Positions 51,009 through 59,684 of a stretch of 64,000 nucleotides of DNA are shown here, one piece after another. The DNA is taken from contig DASYYZ010000172.1 in assembly GCA_035946735.1 (NCBI GenBank), forward strand, positions 1-64,000, read 5' to 3'. The translations under genes and the position numbers were made by a program. Source of the stretch: Gp13-AA77 sp035946735 (lineage in GTDB: Bacteria; Acidobacteriota; Terriglobia; UBA7540). The notes beneath the pieces were generated by a model. The model searched no databases. It was not told the DNA's origin and saw only the letters and a program-made list of their open reading frames with translations. Position 1 is the first letter of the stretch, and each line of letters opens with the position of its first letter.

Positions 51009-51060
51009 GGGTTGACTCTTAATCAGTAGGTTGAGGGTTCGATTCCCCCACAGCTCACCA
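51009..51060 (+). other. 3' half of a tRNA-Lys(CTT) gene, candidate integration site scar
   Basis: The anticodon arm GTTGA-CTCTTAA-TCAGT (51011-51027; anticodon CTT at 51018-51020), variable loop, T-arm (GAGGG-TTCGATT-CCCCC), the 3' acceptor strand ACAGCTC and ACCA (51057-51060) are all present. The D-arm and 5' acceptor strand (expected GAGCTGT) are absent upstream; the preceding bases are unrelated and AT-richer. Integrative elements using tRNA genes leave exactly such a 3' fragment as one attachment site. It cannot function as a tRNA. Confidence 0.8.
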
Positions 51061-51454
51061 CTTAACTCTTCCATTCCTGTGGGAATTGCAGGCCGAGGAG
51101 GTCGGGCACATGCCGCTCAAAAGCGAAGCAGGCGCTTTCCGGGACCGTATCCATTCCGCCATCGCACCTTGCGGCCGGAAAGTATGTGGCCGATGACTCG
51201 CCCGCTCTTTGGCAGTGGCCTATCTTTCCCGACGGCTTTGACGCCCCCCGCATGATGATGCTCGCCATCCTTCGTACCGGCGATGGTGAGGTCGAGGGAC
51301 CGCGCAATCGCCAGCAGGAAGCGCCCGTTGATCGACCGACGGCCGCCCCGAGGCAAATATCGGCGACGCTGACCACAGAGATCGCAGATTGACAACGAAG
51401 TTTCCGTTCTCTTCGCGCTCTTTCGGGTTCATTCTCTTACGGAGGAAAACCTTC
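51061..51454. other. Gap with no recognised gene
   Basis: No family recognised. A minus-strand frame at 51062-51376 (GTG start; ...GGMDTVPESACFAFERHV...) and a plus-strand frame at 51186-51392 (ALWQWPIFPDGFDAPRMMML) both read through but neither has a convincing start, and both lack any domain I know. The last bases before 51455 carry the ribosome site GGAGG of the TPR gene. Confidence 0.4.
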
Positions 51455-53098
51455 ATGAGGCGGCCGCTTTGCGCACTGGCGCTGAGCGTGCTAGCGGGAC
51501 TGGCCATGGCCAAAATGGCCATGCCACGGTATGGCGCGGGCGCGCCGCCGGTCAGCAGTGCGGCTCTGGCGGCGTTAAGCGACGGAGCGCTGCCGCAGGC
51601 TCGCCCGCCCGGAGTAGCCGAGGGCCTGCAAGCGCTCCGATCGAATGATTTCGCCCGAGCGGAGCGGATCTTCTCGGATCTCGTCAAGAACGCACCCACC
51701 GCCACCAACCTCGCTTATCTGGCGATCGCCGAATCCTCGACTGGGCGCCTGGACCAGTCGCTGAAGCACTTCGAGGAAGCGAGCAAGCTGGGCAATGACT
51801 CCCCCCAACTGCACTACTACTATGGCCTCGCGTACCTCCAGCGCCACGAGTACGACCCCGGAATCCATCAGCTGAGGCTGGCTCTCGCCAAGGATCCCCG
51901 TCAGGAAGGAGCGCGTATGGCCCTGGGAGCAGCGCTGCTGAACGCCGGCCGTGCGCGGGAGGCCATCCCCTATCTCGAGCAAGCGCGCGCAGGCTCGGCG
52001 CACAACGCGGAAGCCTGGGCCAACCTGGTACGGGCCTATTTTGAAGCGGGCGAACGGCGGCAGGCGCTGGACGCAGCGGATCAGGCAATCGACGCGGTTC
52101 CGAACGAGCCACGCCTCGTCTCCACGCTGGCTTTTCTTTGCCTGCATCACCAGGAGGCTCAGAAGGCGAGAGTGTTGCTCGAAAGCGCCAGCGAACTGGC
52201 GCCGCAGGACAACGATCTGAAGATCCTGCTGGCGGAGGCCAGCATCAAGGCGGGCGAGCCCCAGGAAGCGTTGGCCGTGCTCAAGGACGTACCCGCGACC
52301 GCGGGCGCTCCGGGCGAATTGGCATTTCTGCGAGGCACAGCTTATATGCTGGGCGGAAATCCCGAAGAGTCCCGCCAATATCTTGCCGCGGCAATGGCCG
52401 AACAGCCCGCGAACCCGGATTATCTGTTTGCCTACGCCGGCCTCCAAGGTTCGGAATTACTCTACTCTGAAGCCCTGGCGACGCTTGAGAAGGCACAGCA
52501 ACTCGCGCCGGCTTCCGAGGCGATTCTCTACCAGATCGCCGTCACTGAAGCCTTATTGGGCCGGTATCCGGACGCTACCCGCACTTGCCGGCAAGGTCTT
52601 GAACATTCGAGCGCGCCCGATGAGTTCTACTTTCTCCTGGGGGTCATTGCGCTGGAGGAGCGCGCTTTCCAGGACGCTCAGGTGGCGCTTCGGAAGGCGG
52701 TGGCCCTCGAATCCAGCGTCGCGGCGTACCACAGCGCGCTCGGTGTGGCGCTCTACGAGAACGGCAACTTGAAGGAGAGCCTGCGCGAGCTCGACCAGGC
52801 CTTATCGCTTGACCCTCAGCAGGCCTCGGCTTATCTGTGGAGATCACGTGCCTATGCCCGGGAGTCTGAGAGCGAAAAGTCCAAGGCTGATGAGGCCACC
52901 TACGAGGCGCTCACCTCCTCCCATGACAGTACCGGTTCACCAGCACGCGCCGGTCAGGATGAGACCGCTGCACTTCGCGATCGAGCTTCTCAGAAAGCTT
53001 TGGAAAAGAACACTGATCCGGAGAGCGCGTCCTTTCTCGATCAGCTTTGGTTAACAAGGCTGCGCGAAGGTTTCGGTCAAGTCAACGCCGAGCACTAG
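51455..53098 (+). CDS. Secreted TPR-repeat protein upstream of TonB-dependent receptor
   Basis: The 547-residue product has a signal peptide (CALALSVLAGLAMA, preceding KMAMPRYG) and about twelve TPR-like helical pairs, e.g. LRSNDFARAERIFSDLVKNA, HYYYGLAYLQRHEYDPGIHQ, YFEAGERRQALDAADQAIDA and GEPQEALAVLKDVPATAGAP. The GTG/TTG-free ATG at 51455 with GGAGG upstream is preferred. It may act in periplasmic scaffolding; a link to the receptor at 53349 is inferred only from same-strand neighbourhood across a 250-base gap. Confidence 0.85.
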   Translation: MRRPLCALALSVLAGLAMAKMAMPRYGAGAPPVSSAALAALSDGALPQARPPGVAEGLQALRSNDFARAERIFSDLVKNAPTATNLAYLAIAESSTGRLDQSLKHFEEASKLGNDSPQLHYYYGLAYLQRHEYDPGIHQLRLALAKDPRQEGARMALGAALLNAGRAREAIPYLEQARAGSAHNAEAWANLVRAYFEAGERRQALDAADQAIDAVPNEPRLVSTLAFLCLHHQEAQKARVLLESASELAPQDNDLKILLAEASIKAGEPQEALAVLKDVPATAGAPGELAFLRGTAYMLGGNPEESRQYLAAAMAEQPANPDYLFAYAGLQGSELLYSEALATLEKAQQLAPASEAILYQIAVTEALLGRYPDATRTCRQGLEHSSAPDEFYFLLGVIALEERAFQDAQVALRKAVALESSVAAYHSALGVALYENGNLKESLRELDQALSLDPQQASAYLWRSRAYARESESEKSKADEATYEALTSSHDSTGSPARAGQDETAALRDRASQKALEKNTDPESASFLDQLWLTRLREGFGQVNAEH

Positions 53099-53348
53099 CG
53101 GAAGCGGGCGAGACAAGCTGTGGATGTTCTGCTTTAGCGCCCCGGAGCAAACGGAGTTTACGTTCCGCCCCTTCGAACAGTTCAGCCCGAGATAGCGTCC
53201 GAATTCGATGGAGCCTCCGATTCGACAGCAAAGTTTCAATGCTAACTACGATCAGGAATTCTTCCTTGACATGCTCTTCGCGGTTCTGCTAGTTCTGCTA
53301 GTTCTGATTGGATTATGAGCCGGTCATGCGAAGGGCCGGCGGAGGACA

Positions 53349-56300
53349 ATGATGAACGAGGCGACCAGCAAGAAATTGCTCCTGGTCTCGGCCCTGATAC
53401 TCTGCTTTCTGCTGCCTTCCACGGCCAAGGCGCAGGCCACGGGAAGTGTCAGTGGGTACGTCAAAGACGCCAGCGGCGCTTCGATTGCCGAAGCTAAAGT
53501 AACAGCCACCCTCGTTTCCCGAGGCACCTCTTCGAGCGCCCTCACAGATGCCGAGGGTTTCTACAACTTTGTTGCTTTGGAGCCTGGCCCCTACACGTTG
53601 AGGATCGAGCAGACCGGCTTCCAGACCTACGTTCGGGGTGGGCTTGACCTTACCGTCAATCAGAACCTTCGCGTCGATGTCGATCTGCAGTTAGGAGCGG
53701 TTACCAGCACCGTGACGGTGACCTCCGCAGCGCCGTTGGTGGATACGACTTCCGGGACGGTCTCGAGTCTAGTGGACGATCGCCGAATTGTGGACCTACC
53801 GCTGGACGGCCGCAACGTCATGAGCCTGGCGGAACTCGTTCCCGGCGTACTGAGTGTGAAGGCGCCCGAATCGCTGTCCGACGCTCGTGCCGGCCCGCTG
53901 ATGAACACCAACGGGGGTCGGCAGAACATGAACCTCTTCACCTTCGACGGTTCGTTCTTTAACAACCCCTCGCGCAATACGGGAATGAACTACCCGCCTC
54001 CCGATGCGATCCAGGAATTCCGTCTTTTGACTTCCAACTACGATGCCGAATATGGGCGCGACGCCGGCTCGCAGGCGATGGTGGTCGCGCGCGCCGGAAC
54101 GAACTCCCTTCATGGCGATGTTTGGGAATTTCTCCGCAATAACGACCTGAATGCGCGAAACTTTTTCGCCTCGACGGTACCGGCGATTAAGGAAAACCAA
54201 TACGGCGCTGCGGTTGGAGGGCCGATCAAAAGGGATAAGGCTTACTTTTTTGGCTCCTACCAGGGTTTGCGCAACCGGCCACAGGGCGTCGCGAACGAGA
54301 CGCTGGTGCCGAGCGCGGCGGAACGGACGGGCGACTTCACCGACCTCCTCCCCGGAACCGTCTTGACCAATTACACCAACCCCAATACCGGCGTGCCGTA
54401 CACGACGCCCTCCGGCGCGCCCTGCGTGGCGCACAATATTATCGACCCAAGCTGCATCACCGCGCCGGCCATGAATTTGCTCAAGTACGTCCCGGAAAGC
54501 TCCACCGGCAGCGTGACCTCTTTGGGCTCAAGCCCCGTCAACGATGAAATGTATCTGGGCCGCATCGACCTGAATCTGAGCTCGAAGCAATCTATTTTTG
54601 GACATGTATTTGTCGATCACAATCAGAGCAGTGACCCCTTCACAGGTAGCAACATCGCCGGATACAACAGCGCCACAAGGCCCGAGGAAACGGACAACAT
54701 CGCGCTAAACGACACGTATACTTTCCAGCCGGACCTGGTGAACCAGGTCGTCGTCGCCTTCCTGCGGAGCAGCTCGACCTACCACCTTAATCGCTCGCAG
54801 CCCCCTTCCGACATCGGCATCAATATGCCGGATTATGATTACTACGGCACCCTCGGCGCAAATGTAGCCGGAAGTTTTAGCCTCCAGGGCGGTGGCTATA
54901 ACATTTTCAAGAGCAATAACCTGCAAGTCCGCGACTCTCTCACCTGGATCCATGGCCAGCACGAAATTAAAGCGGGGGGTGAGATGCTGTGGCTCCACTT
55001 CCTCCAGCGCTTTATCGAGCAACAGAGTTTCTCCTTCAATGGCACCGCTACGGGTAATCCGTTCGCCGACTACCTCCTCGGCACGTTCAGTTCGGACTTG
55101 TTACCTTTTGGGCTGGCAGACAACGACGACGTCACCAAAGCGCCCAGCCTCTTCGTTCAGGATCGGTTCAAGGTGACCCCACGCCTCACGCTGACTTATG
55201 GGGTGCGCTGGGAGCCCAATTTGTTCTGGGCCGACAAACACAACCGAATTGACACCGTTAAGGCCGGGGCGCAATCCACGGTCCATCCCGATGCGCCCCC
55301 AGGCATCGTTTTCCCAGGAGATGCGGGCATCACCAAGGCGATTGTTCCTCCCCAATGGCACAGTTTGGCGCCGCGCCTAGGGTTTGCCTGGGACGTCTTC
55401 GGCGACGGCAAGACCAGCGTCCGGGGAGGCTACGGGGTTTTCTTCAACCAGCTCAACGCCGACTCCGAATCCCAACAGAACGCACCCTATTCCGGGTTTA
55501 TTAGTCTCCGCAACGGCGATTGGACCAACCCGTTCGCTTCCACACTCACCACCACCCAACCACCGGTCATCCTGTCGGGTCAGTTCGGCTGCGTGCACCA
55601 GTCAGCTCCGCCGGGCGTGAATTGCCCCCTGTTCCCGCTCCCGGTGTTTGGCCTCTTTATCGACGGCTCCTTGCGCACGCCCTACACCCAGGCCTGGAAT
55701 TTGTCGATTCAGCGCCAGATCACGCCGTCCACGACGATGGAAGTCGCTTACGTGGGAAATATAGGAATCAAGCTGAACGGCCTCCTCAACTTTAACCCGG
55801 CGTCGTTCATTCCCGGAACCACTTACAACGCTGCGACGGGTTTGGAAAACACCAATTCCAACCCTTCCAATGACAATGCGCGCGTCGTATTTGAGCCGGG
55901 TATTATCTCCCCATCGAGTTGGGACTTGGGGAACGACTACCGCAGTTGGTACCACAGTCTCCAAGCGCAGATAACCCACCGGATGGCCCACGGATTGTCT
56001 GTCAACTCGTCCTACACGCTTTCCAAAGCCATCGACATGTGCTCGGTGATCTGCGAGGGATGCGGCTGTGTCTCCAATCCCTTCAATACGCGCAGTGTTC
56101 GTGGCCGAGCGAACTTCGATCGCCGGAACGCCTTCGTAGCCAGTTGGCTTTGGTCGCCGCCGGTGAAATTCAGCGCGCATTGGAAAAATGCGCTGCTGGC
56201 AGGCTGGACCTTCAGCGGCATCACCACCATTCAAAGCGGGGCCCCCATGACGTTCACCAATAGCGGTCTCGATGTGGCGGTGGACGGAACGTTTGCGCCG

Positions 56301-56756
56301 CAACATGCTTTCATCAACGGCCAGAGCATTGCCATGAGCCATCCCAACCGCAACGCGATGGTCAATCAGTTCTTCAATACCAACGCGTTTGTCAACCCCA
56401 GTTGCACGTATAATTCCATGCTCGCGACGGGCGATCCGACGTACATTGAAGACAACAACTGCACTCCCTTTGGGGTCAAGTACAACCTGCTGGGGACCTT
56501 CTCGCCGCTTGGTCGAAACACCCTTTCCGGGCCGGGCCTAAACAGCACGGACTTCGCCATCTTGAAAGACATCCCCATCAATGAGCGGTTCAGATTCCAA
56601 TTCCGGTCGGAGTTTTTCGACGTCTTTAACCAGGTGAGTTTCAACAACCCGGATACCGGCGTACTCGACGGCGCCGCCTTTGGAACCATTCAGGGCGCTA
56701 ACCAAACCTCGGCTCCCGCGCGCGTGATTCAGTTTGGTCTCAAGGTTTTCTGGTGA
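53349..56756 (+). CDS. TonB-dependent receptor, Oar/CarboxypepD-regulatory type
   Basis: The 1135-residue outer-membrane receptor has a signal peptide (LLLVSALILCFLLPSTAKA), an N-terminal carboxypeptidase-regulatory beta-sandwich (GSVSGYVKDASGASIAEAKV ... ALEPGPYTLRIEQTGF), a plug domain beginning near VVSSLVDDRRIVDLPLDGRN (VSSLVDDRRIVDLPLDGRNV), and a large C-terminal barrel with many aromatic girdle strands ending in VIQFGLKVFW. Oar-type receptors in Acidobacteria are thought to take up large or oligomeric nutrients. GGAGG precedes ATG 53349/53352. Its stop overlaps the next TPR gene (GTGA-type), so they are translationally coupled. Confidence 0.93.
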   Translation: MMNEATSKKLLLVSALILCFLLPSTAKAQATGSVSGYVKDASGASIAEAKVTATLVSRGTSSSALTDAEGFYNFVALEPGPYTLRIEQTGFQTYVRGGLDLTVNQNLRVDVDLQLGAVTSTVTVTSAAPLVDTTSGTVSSLVDDRRIVDLPLDGRNVMSLAELVPGVLSVKAPESLSDARAGPLMNTNGGRQNMNLFTFDGSFFNNPSRNTGMNYPPPDAIQEFRLLTSNYDAEYGRDAGSQAMVVARAGTNSLHGDVWEFLRNNDLNARNFFASTVPAIKENQYGAAVGGPIKRDKAYFFGSYQGLRNRPQGVANETLVPSAAERTGDFTDLLPGTVLTNYTNPNTGVPYTTPSGAPCVAHNIIDPSCITAPAMNLLKYVPESSTGSVTSLGSSPVNDEMYLGRIDLNLSSKQSIFGHVFVDHNQSSDPFTGSNIAGYNSATRPEETDNIALNDTYTFQPDLVNQVVVAFLRSSSTYHLNRSQPPSDIGINMPDYDYYGTLGANVAGSFSLQGGGYNIFKSNNLQVRDSLTWIHGQHEIKAGGEMLWLHFLQRFIEQQSFSFNGTATGNPFADYLLGTFSSDLLPFGLADNDDVTKAPSLFVQDRFKVTPRLTLTYGVRWEPNLFWADKHNRIDTVKAGAQSTVHPDAPPGIVFPGDAGITKAIVPPQWHSLAPRLGFAWDVFGDGKTSVRGGYGVFFNQLNADSESQQNAPYSGFISLRNGDWTNPFASTLTTTQPPVILSGQFGCVHQSAPPGVNCPLFPLPVFGLFIDGSLRTPYTQAWNLSIQRQITPSTTMEVAYVGNIGIKLNGLLNFNPASFIPGTTYNAATGLENTNSNPSNDNARVVFEPGIISPSSWDLGNDYRSWYHSLQAQITHRMAHGLSVNSSYTLSKAIDMCSVICEGCGCVSNPFNTRSVRGRANFDRRNAFVASWLWSPPVKFSAHWKNALLAGWTFSGITTIQSGAPMTFTNSGLDVAVDGTFAPQHAFINGQSIAMSHPNRNAMVNQFFNTNAFVNPSCTYNSMLATGDPTYIEDNNCTPFGVKYNLLGTFSPLGRNTLSGPGLNSTDFAILKDIPINERFRFQFRSEFFDVFNQVSFNNPDTGVLDGAAFGTIQGANQTSAPARVIQFGLKVFW

Positions 56757-58318
56757 CGCACGTGAGAACGATCCCGGCGTGGCGGTTTGTCGGGGCACAA
56801 CTAACCTCAGTGGTCCTGGTTCTGAGCTGGTTGGCGGCGCCCAGTGCGGCGCAGCAAACTGCTTTTCCCTGTTATCTCGATGGAGGCGTCCAGGCCTTGA
56901 ATGCCGGTGACTTGGCTGCGGCCGAACGCCAATTCAGTGGCCTGCTGCGGGACTTTCCGAACCTCACGGACGTGCGTGAATATCTGGGAATCACGCTCGC
57001 GAGGGAGGGTCGGCTCGACGAGGCTGTCAACCAGCTTGAGAATGTTCTGAAAGAGCGCCCCCGTTGGGCTGAGCCTTACTACAATCTCGGACTGGTCCTG
57101 CTGAAGAAGGGCGACCAGGAAGGCGCTCGCCAGCGGTTTCAGCGTGCGCTCGAGCTCCAACCTTCCTATGCGGAAGCGCACTCCAGCCTGGGAGAAGTCC
57201 TTCAGCAACAGGGCAACCTCGAGGGCGCGCAGATGGAGTACCAGCGTGCCATCGACCTCAATCCGGCACTAATCGAGCCACATCTCAATCTCGGCCAGGC
57301 CCTGATCGATGCGGGCAAGCTGGATGCGGGGATAGACCAGCTCCGCAACGCCGTCGCGATCGATCCGGCATCGGCCGAGGCCCACCAGAAACTTGCATCA
57401 GCGCTTTGGCAGAAACGGGATCTAAACTCCGCCGAAGCTGAATTCCGCAAGTCCGCCGATCTTGGAAGCAAGGATGCACTCGTCGGACTGGGCGCCGTGC
57501 TCGGTGAAGAGGGAAAGCTTGCCGCCGCGGTGGGCATACAATCCCGAGCCGTCCAGCTACTGCCGGAGGATCCTCAGGCGCACCTTTTGCTCGGAGGCGG
57601 TCTGGAGCAGAGTGGCGACCTGGAGGGTGCGATCCGTGAACTCAAACAGGCAGCCAAGCTGGACCCAACGCTTGCTACCGCCCGCGTTCGGCTTGGCGTC
57701 GCGCTGCGCAGGAAGGGTGACCTGGACCTATCCTTGGAACAGCTCCTGGGCGCGGCCGAACTTTCCCCGGACGATCCCGACGTGCATTACCAGCTTGGGC
57801 TCACGCTCTTGCGCAAAGGCGAAGCTCCTTCTGCGATTGAGCAACTGAAAGCGTCGCTGGCGGCCGAGCCCGATTCACCGCAAGCGTGGTACGTGCTCGC
57901 TTCGGCGCTCGATCAAGCCGGACGCCACGACGAGGCGTCTCGGGCGCGAAGCGAGATCGAACGTCTACATCGTTCCAGCATGAACTACGCTCGTGCCATA
58001 ACCCTGTACGACGCCGGCGTGGAGGCCTTGAAACGCCGCGATCTGGATGGGGCGCGTGACGCTTTTCAGGCCGCACTCTCGGCCGATCCCGAGCTTCCCG
58101 AAGCGCACACGAATCTCGGTTCGGTTCTGCTGGAAACGGGCGATCTCGATGGAAGCATCAGGGAATTTCGGGCCGCTGTCGATCTCAGGCCTGGCGATTC
58201 CCGCGCCTGTCACGATCTCACCGTGGCCCTTGAGAAGAAGGGATACGCCAAAGGCGCCGAAACGCCTTGCGGTGAACTTGACCGCAACTCCGGAGCGCGA
58301 GGAGACAGTCAGCAGTGA
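56753..58318 (+). CDS. Secreted TPR-repeat protein coupled to the TonB-dependent receptor
   Basis: The 521-residue product starts at GTG 56753, overlapping the receptor stop by four bases. It has a signal peptide (LTSVVLVLSWLAAPSAAQQ) and about fourteen TPR motifs: GDLAAAERQFSGLLRDFPNL, LGLVLLKKGDQEGARQRFQR, GKLDAGIDQLRNAVAIDPAS and RKGDLDLSLEQLLGAAELS. Being translated together with a receptor suggests a periplasmic partner, analogous in position to SusD-type or TPR partners of uptake systems; the function is not known. Confidence 0.88.
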   Translation: MTHVRTIPAWRFVGAQLTSVVLVLSWLAAPSAAQQTAFPCYLDGGVQALNAGDLAAAERQFSGLLRDFPNLTDVREYLGITLAREGRLDEAVNQLENVLKERPRWAEPYYNLGLVLLKKGDQEGARQRFQRALELQPSYAEAHSSLGEVLQQQGNLEGAQMEYQRAIDLNPALIEPHLNLGQALIDAGKLDAGIDQLRNAVAIDPASAEAHQKLASALWQKRDLNSAEAEFRKSADLGSKDALVGLGAVLGEEGKLAAAVGIQSRAVQLLPEDPQAHLLLGGGLEQSGDLEGAIRELKQAAKLDPTLATARVRLGVALRRKGDLDLSLEQLLGAAELSPDDPDVHYQLGLTLLRKGEAPSAIEQLKASLAAEPDSPQAWYVLASALDQAGRHDEASRARSEIERLHRSSMNYARAITLYDAGVEALKRRDLDGARDAFQAALSADPELPEAHTNLGSVLLETGDLDGSIREFRAAVDLRPGDSRACHDLTVALEKKGYAKGAETPCGELDRNSGARGDSQQ

Positions 58319-58379
58319 GGGGGAACCGTCGTGACGAAGCACAATCTGTGCCAGGAAATCAGCCTCACGCCAGGCGATC

Positions 58380-59231
58380 TCAGTGGATTCCAGGTGCACT
58401 CAGGATTTGTGCCTGCTTCCGAATGGCATCGAGTTGAGGGATGTTGAGATGTTGGGCCCGAATCAAATCCATCTGGCGAGGGGAAAACCACCCGCTGCCA
58501 TCGGCGAACTGGATCAGCATGGAATGTGAGTGATACCGCTCCATGGTCAGATCAACGGCCCGGTAGTTCGCCTGCCGGCGGCTATAGTTGAAGTGGAGCC
58601 CCGCCCCGTTATCGCTCATGCGGTACCGGACATTCTGCGCATACTGGATCAGGTTGGAGAAATCGTCTTGCGCCGCCACCATCGGTACCGGCGGCGAGGG
58701 CTGGCCCCAGTTGCGGTCCACGATCATTTCGAGGACGCCGGGAATAAGCACCTTGAAGAGGTGGTCGTCTGTGACGGCGGCGTCGAAACGGGCAGCGCGG
58801 GTGTAGGCGAAATCGGCGGTCTGACTCGGTGAAAAGCTGGCCATGAGCCTCATCAAAGCGTCTCGTTGCTCCGGGCTCACCGACTCATCGAAGTAGAGCG
58901 CGGAGAGTTTCTGGTTGTCGACCGCACACATTCCTCCCGTTCGCACCAACTGCGCGCCGCTGAGGTCGACGCCTGCGTATTGGCCGCGCCTGACCCGCAG
59001 GTACAGCGTGGATTCACAATGGCCATAGCTGGGCGCAGCGTTGCTGCGGCAGGGGCAAGGAACCGCACAAGGGCAGCACACGATACCATCGCCCTTGAGG
59101 TTCCACTGAGCGCCGTCGTAGCGAACCAGGCTCGCAGGACTACGGCTCGGAACCTGAGGAAATATCAGGGCAGCCAGAACGAAGAGCGTAAAGCCCGCGA
59201 TTGCCATTCCAATAAAGTCACCTCGGCTCAT
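58380..59231 (-). CDS. DUF1326-like membrane-anchored protein
   Basis: The 283-residue product has one N-terminal membrane segment (FIGMAIAGFTLFVLAALIF) and then a domain that starts WNLKGDGIVCCPCAVPCPC and CESTLYLRVRRGQYAGVDLSG, the pattern of DUF1326 proteins with clustered cysteines (C-x-C ... C-P-C), likely metal or disulfide chemistry. Second half contains RYRMSDNGAGLHFNYSRRQA. The ATG at 59231 has no obvious ribosome site; a TTG two codons upstream (59237) is possible. It has its own promoter at 59353-59381. Function unknown. Confidence 0.75.
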   Translation of the reverse strand: MSRGDFIGMAIAGFTLFVLAALIFPQVPSRSPASLVRYDGAQWNLKGDGIVCCPCAVPCPCRSNAAPSYGHCESTLYLRVRRGQYAGVDLSGAQLVRTGGMCAVDNQKLSALYFDESVSPEQRDALMRLMASFSPSQTADFAYTRAARFDAAVTDDHLFKVLIPGVLEMIVDRNWGQPSPPVPMVAAQDDFSNLIQYAQNVRYRMSDNGAGLHFNYSRRQANYRAVDLTMERYHSHSMLIQFADGSGWFSPRQMDLIRAQHLNIPQLDAIRKQAQILSAPGIH

Positions 59232-59237
59232 CGGCAA

Positions 59238-59684
59238 CCCAAAAGCAGTCTGATGAGGGTTCCTCCGCCAACCTTGGCACCGGCTTGCGCTTGCGCATCG
59301 CTGCTATTTCTCTTACCTGCCGGATTCGCCCCTCGGAACCGTCAGCAACAGCAAGATATTCCTCTGTCGTGAACCAGTCAAGCTGATGTTATCAAATTCT
59401 ACCAAATCAGAAGGTTGGGGAAGACTTCACGCTGTGTCAATTGTTCAGGGCGAGAAGGTTGGCCGGTCGGCATAGGGGGCACATTGGAGGGCACAGGAGG
59501 GCAGCCTGGGACAGCGCCCCCGGTTAGGACGGGCGTGACGGTCTGTTGGGCGAAGCCGCATCGCGGAGGGGAATCGCATGCAACTTCCCCGATCAGGCCG
59601 TTTCCTGCCCACGGCCGTTTTTGGAGGCGCTGTCCGAGGCTGCCAAAATGCGATGATGAACCTCCCGGTCAGGCGACGCCACCA
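59238..59684. other. Intergenic region upstream of the DUF1326-like gene
   Basis: No gene seen in this 447-base stretch between the TolC end and the DUF1326-like gene. It holds the promoter at 59353-59381. A 26-codon minus-strand frame (MRKRKPVPRLAEE...) overlaps the DUF1326-like start and probably is not coding. The part at 59400-59684 has no feature I can support. Confidence 0.5.
59353..59381 (-). promoter_or_regulatory. Promoter of the DUF1326-like gene
   Basis: On the minus strand, TTGACT (59376-59381) and TATCTT (59353-59358) are spaced by 17 bases, close to sigma-70 consensus. Transcription would start near 59347, giving a leader of about 115 bases before the ATG at 59231. Confidence 0.6.

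Noticed and set aside
51009..51060. Functional tRNA-Lys gene
   Set aside because: The 5' acceptor strand and D-arm are absent, so it is a 3' fragment only.
51062..51376. Protein-coding gene on the minus strand after the tRNA fragment
   Set aside because: Starts from GTG with no ribosome site, no recognisable domain, and opposite-strand frames are equally long.
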